From positions 62,001 through 126,000 of the forward strand of contig NZ_WHOL01000061.1 in NCBI RefSeq assembly GCF_009745975.1: a stretch of DNA of 64,000 nucleotides, read 5' to 3'. The DNA is from Actinokineospora pegani. Lineage in GTDB: Bacteria > Actinomycetota > Actinomycetes > Mycobacteriales > Pseudonocardiaceae. Position numbers and translations under genes: made by a program. Positions 56,695 through 64,000 of this stretch are shown one piece after another. The notes beneath the pieces are model-generated. The model was not told the DNA's origin. It ran no database searches and saw nothing but the letters and a program-made list of their open reading frames with translations. Each line of letters starts with the position of its first letter. Within the stretch, counting starts at the first letter, position 1.

Positions 56695-58566
56695 GTGCCC
56701 GACGAGCTCAACCGGCAGGGCGGTCCACGCTGGCCGGAATCGCACGCTGAGCAAACCGACCTCCTGCCCGCGGTGCCCGCGCCCGGGCAGCGGTGGGACG
56801 CCAACACCGAGCGGATCGCCCAGCCCGGCGCCGAGGCCCCCCAGTCGGGCGAGCCCGACGACGCGCCCAAGCGCAAGCGCAAGCCGCTGATCATCGCGGG
56901 GGCGGTGTTCGGCGGCCTCGTGCTGCTCTGGGGAGCGGACCTGGCGCTGTCGACGGGGAACGTGCCGCGCGGGGTCAGCGTCGCGGGCGTCAGCGTCGGC
57001 GGGCTGTCGCACCAGGAGGCCGAGAGGGTCCTGCGCCAGCAGATCGAGCCGCGGCTGTCGCAACCGGTGTCGGTCCGGGCGGGCGTGGTCGAGCAGGAGC
57101 TCGAGCCCTCGGCCACCGGCCTGACCCTGGACTGGAACAAGACCCTGCAGCAGGCGGGCGACCAGCCGCTGAACCCGTTCACCCGGGTGGCCTCGCTGTT
57201 CACCACGACCGACGTCGGCGTGGTGACCGGGACCGACGAGCGCGAGCTGAACGTGGCGATGGAGAAGCTGCGCGTCGAGGTGGCGCGCGACCCCGCCGAG
57301 GGCGGGATCACCTTCGACGGCGCCACCCCGGTGCTGGCCAAGCCGGTGCCCGGCCAGCAGCTCACCGCCGACGCCGCGCGCGAGAAGCTCGTGGCCGAGT
57401 GGGCCAACGGCGAGACCGTGGAGCTGCCGGTCGACTCCACCCCGGTCAAGACGACCGAGGAGGGCGTGCGCAAGGCGTTCGACGAGGTCGCCACGCCCGC
57501 GGTGTCCGGGCCGGTGGTGGTCAAGGGCGAGGGCAAGGACGCCGAGATCACCCCGGAGGTGATCGCCTCCGCGCTGTTCTTCGAGATCGGCGAGGGCGGC
57601 GAGCTGATCCCCAAGGTGGACAACGGCAAGGTCGTCGAGGCGGTCAAGCCGCAGCTCGCCTCCACCGAGAAGGAGGGCAAGGACGCCGAGGTCGTGTTCC
57701 AGGGCGGCAGGCCCACGGTGACCCCGTCGGTGGAGGGCGTCGGCGTCAAGTACGACACCGCCTTCGACACGCTGCTCGACGTGCTCAAGAAGACCGACGG
57801 CCGCGAGATCAAGGTGGAGTACACCAAGAAGCCCGCCGCGGTGACCACCGAGGAGGCCAACGGGTACGGCATCAAGGAGGTCATCGGCGAGTTCAGCACC
57901 AAGGGCTTCGCCAGCGACTCCGGCACGAACATCCGGGTGGTCGCCGAGAAGGTCAACGGCGCGATCGTGAAGCCGGGCGACACCTTCAGCCTCAACGGCT
58001 ACACCGGCCCGCGCACCACCGCCCAGGGCTACGTCGAGGCCGGTGTGATCAAGGACGGCGCGCCCGGCCGCGAGGTCGGCGGCGGCATCTCCCAGTTCGC
58101 CACCACGCTGTACAACGCGTCGTACTTCGCCGGGCTCAAGGACGCCGGGCACCGGGAGCACAGCTACTACATCTCGCGCTACCCGGCGGCACGCGAGGCG
58201 ACGGTGTTCCAGAACCCCGACGGCAGCAGCGTCATCGACCTCAAGTTCACCAACGACGCCAAGACCGGCATCGCGATCGAGACCGTGTGGACCTCGAACT
58301 CGATCACGGTGAAGATCTGGGGCACCAAGCGCTACAACGTCGAGTCCATCCCCGGCGGCCGCACCGCCGAGACCCAGCCGCAGGAGAAGCAGGGCCCGAC
58401 GACCGGCAAGTGCTCGCCGAGCAACGGCGCCCCCGGCTTCACCACCACCGACACCCGCGTGCTCCGCGACGTCAACACCAACGCCGAGGTCAGCCGCAGC
58501 ACCAGGACCGTCAAGTACAACCCGCAGCCGAAGATCGTGTGCCCGCCCGCGGCACCAAGCGGCTGA
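56695..58566 (+). CDS. VanW-family wall protein
   Basis: A 623-residue protein. A cytosolic N-terminus (~60 residues, ending PKRKRKPLIIAG) leads to one membrane helix (LIIAGAVFGGLVLLWGADLA). Two peptidoglycan-binding-like repeats follow (SVAGVSVGGLSHQEAERVLR; a second near residue 200). The VanW domain has NGAIVKPGDTFSLNGYTGPR, GREVGGGISQFATTLYNASY and HSYYISRYPAAREATVFQNP. It is an outside-facing, membrane-tethered envelope protein whose enzymatic role is unknown. GTG at 56695. Downstream is the hairpin that contains the next ribosome site. Confidence 0.9.
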   Translation: MPDELNRQGGPRWPESHAEQTDLLPAVPAPGQRWDANTERIAQPGAEAPQSGEPDDAPKRKRKPLIIAGAVFGGLVLLWGADLALSTGNVPRGVSVAGVSVGGLSHQEAERVLRQQIEPRLSQPVSVRAGVVEQELEPSATGLTLDWNKTLQQAGDQPLNPFTRVASLFTTTDVGVVTGTDERELNVAMEKLRVEVARDPAEGGITFDGATPVLAKPVPGQQLTADAAREKLVAEWANGETVELPVDSTPVKTTEEGVRKAFDEVATPAVSGPVVVKGEGKDAEITPEVIASALFFEIGEGGELIPKVDNGKVVEAVKPQLASTEKEGKDAEVVFQGGRPTVTPSVEGVGVKYDTAFDTLLDVLKKTDGREIKVEYTKKPAAVTTEEANGYGIKEVIGEFSTKGFASDSGTNIRVVAEKVNGAIVKPGDTFSLNGYTGPRTTAQGYVEAGVIKDGAPGREVGGGISQFATTLYNASYFAGLKDAGHREHSYYISRYPAAREATVFQNPDGSSVIDLKFTNDAKTGIAIETVWTSNSITVKIWGTKRYNVESIPGGRTAETQPQEKQGPTTGKCSPSNGAPGFTTTDTRVLRDVNTNAEVSRSTRTVKYNPQPKIVCPPAAPSG

Positions 58567-58600
58567 GCCATCCGGCCCAACTGCCGTTTGGGGTCCGGCC

Positions 58601-58643
58601 GAAGTGGAACCTCCTGGGAGTCGACCCAAGGAGGTTCCACTTC
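58601..58643. promoter_or_regulatory. 15-bp hairpin covering the DUF1206 ribosome binding site
   Basis: GAAGTGGAACCTCCT (58601-58615) pairs perfectly with AGGAGGTTCCACTTC (58629-58643). The only ribosome site of the next gene, AAGGAGG (58628-58634), lies in the right arm, 11 nt before its ATG. The loop itself contains GGG...CCC. It may also end VanW transcription, but no T tract follows. Confidence 0.7.
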
Positions 58644-58645
58644 TC

Positions 58646-59470
58646 ATGGCCACCAGCAGCATCGCGGGCGGCGCCCGCCGCGCTCAGGACAACGGCGGGA
58701 TCAAGGTCCTGGGTCGGGTGGGCATGGCCTGCTTCGGCCTGGTGTACCTCATCGTCGCCTACTTGGCGGTGCAGGTCGCCGTGGGCGGCAGCGGGCAGCA
58801 GGCCGACCAGACCGGCGCGCTCAGCGAGATCGCGTCCAAGCCCTTCGGGGCGGTGCTCCTGTGGGTGCTCGCGATCGGCCTGCTGGCCTTCGGGGTCTGG
58901 CAGTTGCTGATGGCCGCGACCAGCTTCCACTGGGTGGAGGAGGGCGCCAAGCGCACGGTGAAGCGCCTCGGCGCCGCCGGTCGCGGCGTCGTCGGGATCT
59001 CCGTGGCCATCGCCTCCATCCGCATCGCCACCGGCAGCGGCTCGCAGGGCGGTGACTCCAAGCAGCAGGAGATGACGGGCAAGCTGCTGGCCCTGCCCGC
59101 GGGCCCGGTGATCGTCGGCGTCGTCGCGCTGGTCGTCATCGGCGTGGGCGTCGCGAGCATCGTCAGCGGCGTGCGCAAGTCGTTCATGAAGGACCTGGAC
59201 ACCAGCGAACTGCCCAACGGCTCGCGCCGCTGGGTCGAGAAGCTGGGCATGGTCGGCCACATCGCCAAGGGCGTGGGCATCGCGATCATCGGCATCCTGC
59301 TGGGGTTCGCCGCCCTGAACTCCGACGCGGGCGAGGCCGGTGGCCTGGACGCGGCGCTGCGGACCCTGGCGGGCCAGCCGTTCGGGACGGCCCTGCTGAT
59401 CGTGGTGGCCCTGGGCTTCGCCGCCTTCGCCGCGTACTGCCTGGCCGCCGCGAAGGCCCACCGCACCTGA
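58646..59470 (+). CDS. DUF1206 membrane protein
   Basis: A 274-residue protein with six predicted helices arranged as three related pairs: GRVGMACFGLVYLIVAYLAV, VLLWVLAIGLLAFGVWQLLM; AAGRGVVGISVAIASIRIAT, VVALVVIGVGVASIVSGV; LGMVGHIAKGVGIAIIGILL, ALLIVVALGFAAFAAYCLAA. Each pair starts with a Gly-rich helix, the DUF1206 pattern. The function is unknown. ATG at 58646; the ribosome site is buried in the upstream hairpin, so expression is probably tightly limited. Confidence 0.87.
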   Translation: MATSSIAGGARRAQDNGGIKVLGRVGMACFGLVYLIVAYLAVQVAVGGSGQQADQTGALSEIASKPFGAVLLWVLAIGLLAFGVWQLLMAATSFHWVEEGAKRTVKRLGAAGRGVVGISVAIASIRIATGSGSQGGDSKQQEMTGKLLALPAGPVIVGVVALVVIGVGVASIVSGVRKSFMKDLDTSELPNGSRRWVEKLGMVGHIAKGVGIAIIGILLGFAALNSDAGEAGGLDAALRTLAGQPFGTALLIVVALGFAAFAAYCLAAAKAHRT

Positions 59471-59486
59471 GCTTGAGATGACGCGG

Positions 59487-59525
59487 ACAGCGCCCGCTCA
59501 TCCCCAAGGGGTGAGCGGGCGCTGT
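59487..59525. terminator. terminator hairpin
   Basis: An inverted repeat of about 17-18 bp (ACAGCGCCCGCTCA with one bulged T, then CCC, and its complement), with a short loop and a T-rich tail GTTGCTGTTCTT. It begins 16 bp after the DUF1206 stop. Confidence 0.88.
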
Positions 59526-59661
59526 TGCTGTTCTTGAAGCGGTCTTCCGAACCAGTCGGCAACCTGGGTGCTCGTTGAGATAGATGGGCTTCGGTGCACT
59601 GGGGGTGGCTTGTGGGGGTGCTGGATCGGGTGGGGGCTGGGCTGGGCGGCTCGGGGTGGGG

Positions 59662-60123
59662 TTAGGCGGTTTCGGCCTTGTGCTTGAGTTTGGCCAGGGT
59701 GGACTCGATGTTGCGCTGGTTCTCGACCACCCGGTCGCTGACACCGGTTGCCAGGGCGGTGATGGGGCGGTACCAGGACGGCCTGCGGTCCCAGGTGCTC
59801 TCGGTGAGGGTGCAGCCCTGCGGGGTCTCCTCGATGTCGTACTGCCACCGGGAAACCGGCAGCCCCAACGACTTCACCTCGAAGGCGAACCGCTGTGGCG
59901 AGGCATCCGTCACCTCGGAGACGGTCGACCACCGCCGCCACCCGCGTCGGTTGGACCCCTTGAACCGCGCACCGACGACCGGCCCGGAAGCGGCGCCGAG
60001 CCACGAGCCGCCGGTGAACTCCGCCGCGGCGGAGGCCATCCCGGCCAGATCGCTGACCAGGTCGTAGACGACGGTGGCCGGGGCCTGCACGGACACGGTG
60101 GCGGAGGCGGTGGGCTCGGTCAT
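59662..60123 (-). CDS. SRPBCC (START-like) protein
   Basis: A 153-residue helix-grip protein. ATVSVQAPATVVYDLVSDLA is the typical opening strand-helix, then GAASGPVVGARFKGSNRRGW and RWQYDIEETPQGCTLTEST. It probably binds a hydrophobic ligand; many actinobacterial members are polyketide cyclase-like or lipid carriers. ATG at 60123 overlaps the methyltransferase stop (ATGA), which suggests joint function. Confidence 0.85.
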   Translation of the reverse strand: MTEPTASATVSVQAPATVVYDLVSDLAGMASAAAEFTGGSWLGAASGPVVGARFKGSNRRGWRRWSTVSEVTDASPQRFAFEVKSLGLPVSRWQYDIEETPQGCTLTESTWDRRPSWYRPITALATGVSDRVVENQRNIESTLAKLKHKAETA

Positions 60124-60839
60124 TCGGACTCCTCGGGTGGACGCCTGGCGACGAACACTAGAGGGGTGGTTTCGACGAGTCGATGGCCCGCCTCGGCTTC
60201 GGCCATCATCTGGTCCGCGGCGGGGTCGCCGATCTCGGCGCGGAGTTGGGGCTCGTTGGCGCGCCACAGGCCGAACAGGCGCAGCCAGCGGGCGTTGGCG
60301 CCCTCGTGCACCACCTGCTCCTCGACCTCCATGCCCGCCTTCTGCAGCAGCGCGGGCCAGCTCACCGGGCCGGTGCGGCCGGTGAACACGAAGCGCGCGC
60401 CCGGTCGCAGCACGCGGCGGACCTCGACCAGGGCGGCCAAGCGGTCGGGGGCGAACGGCAGCGCGTCGATGCTCACCGCGGCGTCGACGCTGGCGTCGTC
60501 GAGGGTTGTCGCCTCGAAGGGGGCCTTGCGGAACTCGGCGCGGCCGGTGAGTCCGAAGTAGCCGATCCTGGCCGAGGCGGCGCGCAGGGCCGCGCCGGAG
60601 AAGTCCAGACCGACCAGGCGGGTGTTGGTGGCCCTGGCCAACCACATGCCCGGTCCGCCGCGCCCGCAGCCCAGGTCGGCCAGCAGCTCGCCGGGCGAGA
60701 GCCGCAGCGCGCCGACGATCGTGCCGAGCAGCCACCACGAGCACGAGCTGAACGTGCCCAGCTCGTAGGGGCAGTCATCGCCGAAGGCCTCGGCGTAGAG
60801 CCGGTGGGTCAGTGGGACGGAGTCAGCCTCGGCGGTCAC
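60120..60839 (-). CDS. class I SAM-dependent methyltransferase
   Basis: A 239-residue methyltransferase. LLADLGCGRGGPGMWLARAT is motif I, VGLDFSGAALRAASARIGYF motif II, and DAAVSIDALPFAPDRLAALV motif III-like. The C-terminal region (EEQVVHEGANARWLRLFGLW) resembles small-molecule or lipid methyltransferases. The substrate is unknown. GTG at 60839; the 4-bp overlap couples it to the SRPBCC gene. The 38 bp to the next gene are unremarkable. Confidence 0.85.
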   Translation of the reverse strand: MTAEADSVPLTHRLYAEAFGDDCPYELGTFSSCSWWLLGTIVGALRLSPGELLADLGCGRGGPGMWLARATNTRLVGLDFSGAALRAASARIGYFGLTGRAEFRKAPFEATTLDDASVDAAVSIDALPFAPDRLAALVEVRRVLRPGARFVFTGRTGPVSWPALLQKAGMEVEEQVVHEGANARWLRLFGLWRANEPQLRAEIGDPAADQMMAEAEAGHRLVETTPLVFVARRPPEESE

Positions 60840-60877
60840 CTCCGCGACGTTACCCTCAGCGGTCGCACCATCACGGA

Positions 60878-63076
60878 TCAGGTAGTGCGCCGCAGCATCC
60901 GGGTGAGGCCCGCCGCGACCGTCGTGGCGAGGACCCAGCCGAGTGCGATGAACAGCGCGGAGATCCACTGCGAGGCCCCGGCGACCGCCCACTTGTTCTT
61001 GTGGCCGAAGTCGACGATCGGCACCAGCAGGTCCAGGGTGAACAGCAGCGGGTTCCAGTGGATCTGGTCGTCGGTGTTGGCGATGAGCGGCTTCGGGTTG
61101 ACCCCGTACCAGGTCGTGCCCAGCACCAGGAAGGCGATCAGCCACACCAGCGCGCGGGCGGACCGGTAGCCGTAGCCGACCGTGACCCGCTGCAGCCAGC
61201 TCCACAGCCGCACGCCCGGGCCGAGGAACCGCGAGCCCTCGGCGAGCGCGAGGTAGCGCAGCCGCTGCTTCTCCACCAGGACGTTGGCCGCGTGCTCCTC
61301 GTTGCCGCCCGCGCGCAGCATGGTCGCGAGCTGGTCGTAGGGCCCCGGCCGGTAGGTCGAGCGCATGGCGTGCCGCAGCCAGGCCAGCCGGTCGGCCACC
61401 GCCGCGTCGTCGGTCAGCTCGACCGGCTCGGCCAGGGCGTCGTAGCGGAAGTCCTCCAGCTCCACGCGCCCGGTCGACTGCCAGAACACGGCGTTGTCGG
61501 CCAGCGTGGCGCAGTGCAGCTCGCGCAGGTCGACGCTGCCCTGCGGTGGGACGTCCACCAGCAGGTGCAGCTCCTGGGTGCGCACGCCGAAGGCGTTGAG
61601 CGCGACGCGGGTCGGGCCGAAGCCCATTTGCGCGCCGTCGAAGTTGGCCATCCGGCCGATCTCGGCGCGGCGCAGCCGCAGCTCGCCCGCGGCGGAGAAC
61701 GGCTTGCCCTTGCCCGCCGCCGAGCAGATCAGGTCGCGGCCGATGCGGGCGGTGCGCAGGTCCAGCAGCGGTTTGGTGACGCCGTCGGGGTAGCTGCCCG
61801 GCTTGAGCATCCGGCTGCCGCGCAGGTCCAGGTTGGCGCCGATGCTGCTGCCGGGGAGCAGGACCGAGCCGAAGAACAGCACGTCGCGGCCGTTGACGTT
61901 GCCGCCGGAGGTGAACCGCCTGCCCTCCACGACGTCGCCGCCGCGGTTGCTGAGCACCGAGCCGTCGAGCAGCACGCTGCCCTGCACGGTGACGTCGACC
62001 AGCCGGACCTGACCGGCGAACCGGGCGGAGCGGGCGTCGATGCCGCCGCGGATGTCGGTGCCGTCGAGGTGCACCGCGCGGTCGGGGTAGGGCCCGGGCA
62101 GCGCGGCGACCTGCTCGGCGAAGGGCTCCCGACCGCCGGAGAGGTCGATCACGGCGTGGTTGAACCGAAGCGACCCGCCGATCGCGGCGTTGACGACGCG
62201 GATCGTGCCGGTGCTGGCGAAGCCGCGGTCGAGGTTGACGTTGCCGCCGACCCGGCACCGGTCGGCGACCAGCGCGGCGTTCTGGTCGAAGAACGGGTCG
62301 TCGAGGACGAGGTCGGTGGGCTCCGAGCGCGGGGCCAGGCTGGCGCCGCGCAGCGACAGGTCGCTCTCCACCTTGGCGCTGGGCAGGAAGACCTGGCCGA
62401 TCGCGCGGAACGGGGTGCCCGCGGTGTCGGTGGTCAGGTGCAGGCCGCCACCGACGTTGAGCCCGGCGGCGTTGAGGGCGAAGCCGGTCGGGTTGCGCAG
62501 CAGCGCCCCGGCGAAGCTGACGTTGCCGCCGGTGCGCACGCCCGGGATGCGCACCTCGCCGTCGGTCTCCAGCTTCGGCGCCAGCAGCGCGCCCGCCAGG
62601 TTGAGCCGGTCGGCGTGCAGCGCGGCGCCCTCGTGCGGGGTGATGCGGCAGCCGGTGAGCAGCAGCGACCCGCGCACGTCGGCGTCGGTGAGCTCGACCG
62701 TGCCGCGCACCACGGTGCCGCCGATGAGCCGGATGTCGTTGTCGCTGGAGAGGTTGCGCGCGCGCAGCCCGGGCAGCCAGCACGCGGAGAACTCCACACC
62801 CGCCAGCCGGGCCTGGCGCAGGTCGGGCGGCTCGGCGAACCGGCAGCGGACGAACTCCAACAGGTACGGCGACTCCACGCCGCGCAGGTCGAGCTGCCCG
62901 ACCAGGTGCTTGTCGGCGATCCGCACGACCGGGTTCGTGTTGGGCCTGCGCCTGCGCAGCACCCCGCCCCGGTCGTCGTCGGTCAGCCGCTTGACCACCT
63001 CGGCCGCCGAGAGCCGTGCGGACTCCGGCGGGTCCGGGTGCCTCGGGTCGAACCCGATGTGCACGGGCTCAGCCAT
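60878..63076 (-). CDS. large beta-repeat protein with C-terminal membrane helices
   Basis: A 732-residue protein of uncertain function, sometimes labelled membrane-associated oxidoreductase in actinomycetes. Residues ~50-560 repeat short units with a GxxxL/RGxxxL pattern (LVGQLDLRGVESPYLLEF; VRGTVELTDADVRGSLLLTG; GGNVNLDRGFASTGTIRVVN), suggesting a right-handed beta-helix akin to pentapeptide or bactofilin repeats. Residues ~580-732 hold an EEHAANVLVEKQRLRYLALA helix and two or three membrane spans (VWLIAFLVLGTTWYGV; ALFIALGWVLATTVAAGL) after GYGYRSAR. ATG at 63076. Confidence 0.75.
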   Translation of the reverse strand: MAEPVHIGFDPRHPDPPESARLSAAEVVKRLTDDDRGGVLRRRRPNTNPVVRIADKHLVGQLDLRGVESPYLLEFVRCRFAEPPDLRQARLAGVEFSACWLPGLRARNLSSDNDIRLIGGTVVRGTVELTDADVRGSLLLTGCRITPHEGAALHADRLNLAGALLAPKLETDGEVRIPGVRTGGNVSFAGALLRNPTGFALNAAGLNVGGGLHLTTDTAGTPFRAIGQVFLPSAKVESDLSLRGASLAPRSEPTDLVLDDPFFDQNAALVADRCRVGGNVNLDRGFASTGTIRVVNAAIGGSLRFNHAVIDLSGGREPFAEQVAALPGPYPDRAVHLDGTDIRGGIDARSARFAGQVRLVDVTVQGSVLLDGSVLSNRGGDVVEGRRFTSGGNVNGRDVLFFGSVLLPGSSIGANLDLRGSRMLKPGSYPDGVTKPLLDLRTARIGRDLICSAAGKGKPFSAAGELRLRRAEIGRMANFDGAQMGFGPTRVALNAFGVRTQELHLLVDVPPQGSVDLRELHCATLADNAVFWQSTGRVELEDFRYDALAEPVELTDDAAVADRLAWLRHAMRSTYRPGPYDQLATMLRAGGNEEHAANVLVEKQRLRYLALAEGSRFLGPGVRLWSWLQRVTVGYGYRSARALVWLIAFLVLGTTWYGVNPKPLIANTDDQIHWNPLLFTLDLLVPIVDFGHKNKWAVAGASQWISALFIALGWVLATTVAAGLTRMLRRTT

Positions 63077-63166
63077 CTCGCCCCCTCCCCTGGGCGGGGC
63101 CCCGGCTCGTCACCGCGCGTCCCCCGCCTGTCGCCCAGTGTGCCCTGCGACAGGCGGGAACCTTCC

Positions 63167-63912
<746 letters not shown>

Positions 63913-63916
<4 letters not shown>

Positions 63917-64000
63917 CGAGCCCTCCCTTGCTTGGCCTCGAGCCGCCGCACCAGGTAGCCCAGCGGAACGGTGATGACCAGGTACATCGCGCCCGCCAGG
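63913..64000 (-). CDS. amino-acid ABC transporter permease, 3' end only
   Basis: Only the last ~28 codons are visible: [20 protein letters not shown] followed by EAKQGRAR and stop. This is the final helix and basic tail of a His/Glu/Gln-type permease (HisM family). Its TGA overlaps the ATPase start. The gene enters from the right edge. Confidence 0.8.

Overview
The window is about 72% G+C, has dense genes on both strands with many GTG starts, and reads as chromosomal core from a filamentous actinobacterium. Pseudonocardiaceae (the Actinokineospora / Saccharothrix / Lentzea neighbourhood) is my best guess. The grounds are an EspG - PPE - DUF3558 lipoprotein - PE-like cassette, an HspR-regulated dnaK-grpE-dnaJ-hspR operon, F420-type oxidoreductases, a DasR-type site at nagA, and TTGTCCACA-type DnaA boxes. 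From memory, many neighbours match the Mycobacterium tuberculosis Rv0321-Rv0385 block in rearranged order: dcd and tRNA-Gly, the Rv0338c Fe-S reductase, dnaK-hspR, purA, an Rv0358-like gene, an Rv0360c-like DUF3151 gene, fba, DedA, TrmH, pyrE, clpB and the Rv0385-type globin reductase. I see no prophage, insertion sequence, CRISPR array or biosynthetic cluster.

Layout. 1-2590: type VII secretion substrate cassette (minus strand). 2699-6746: purD, a secreted glycerophosphodiesterase and purA. 6804-10901: an Rv0358-like gene, a secreted SH3-like protein, two tandem secreted HNH nucleases, DUF3151 and a small membrane protein. 10976-14965: fba, an F420-type oxidoreductase, an SDR, a PPOX protein and a YciI protein. 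15025-18593: SigE-family sigma factor, nagA behind a DasR-like site, a small membrane protein, DedA and an unknown gene. 18644-24237: FAD oxidase, esterase, and a broken marR in front of a large MFS pump with three beta-sandwich repeats. 24471-32292: ABC ATPase/permease pair, second DedA, VOC protein, kinase/LacI divergent pair, SDR, GH76-like protein, TrmH methyltransferase and DUF2784. 32382-38668: pyrE, scramblase-like protein, SDR, membrane-anchored protein and clpB, with DnaA-box clusters on both sides of clpB. 38669-46282: MarR/flavohaemoprotein pair, the DnaK operon, a DUF4097 lipoprotein, and TetR with an SMR-transporter remnant. 46422-50757: Fe-S reductase, MFS, dcd and tRNA-Gly(CCC). 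50779-59470: LuxR-type regulator, FadE5-like acyl-CoA dehydrogenase, thioredoxin-NHL / GroES-like / VanW run and DUF1206. 59662-64000: SRPBCC/methyltransferase pair, a 732-residue beta-repeat membrane protein, and an amino-acid ABC transporter running off the edge.

The regulatory DNA is the most informative part. HAIR repeats (HspR operators) precede both clpB and dnaK, which joins the two chaperone loci in one heat-shock regulon. A dre-like palindrome precedes nagA. Two similar palindromes precede the FadE5-like gene and a third precedes the Fe-S reductase, which suggests a shared fatty-acid regulon. Four direct DnaA-box-like 9-mers recur every 21-22 bp upstream of clpB. Two loci show recent decay: a MarR that lost its recognition region by an internal deletion, and a 37-codon SMR fragment still coupled to its TetR. 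I found no clearly novel multi-gene system. The best leads are the phased DnaA-box array, the shared TTAC/GTAA operators, the tandem HNH nucleases with a common upstream element, the hairpin that buries the DUF1206 ribosome binding site, and the atypical LuxR receiver.
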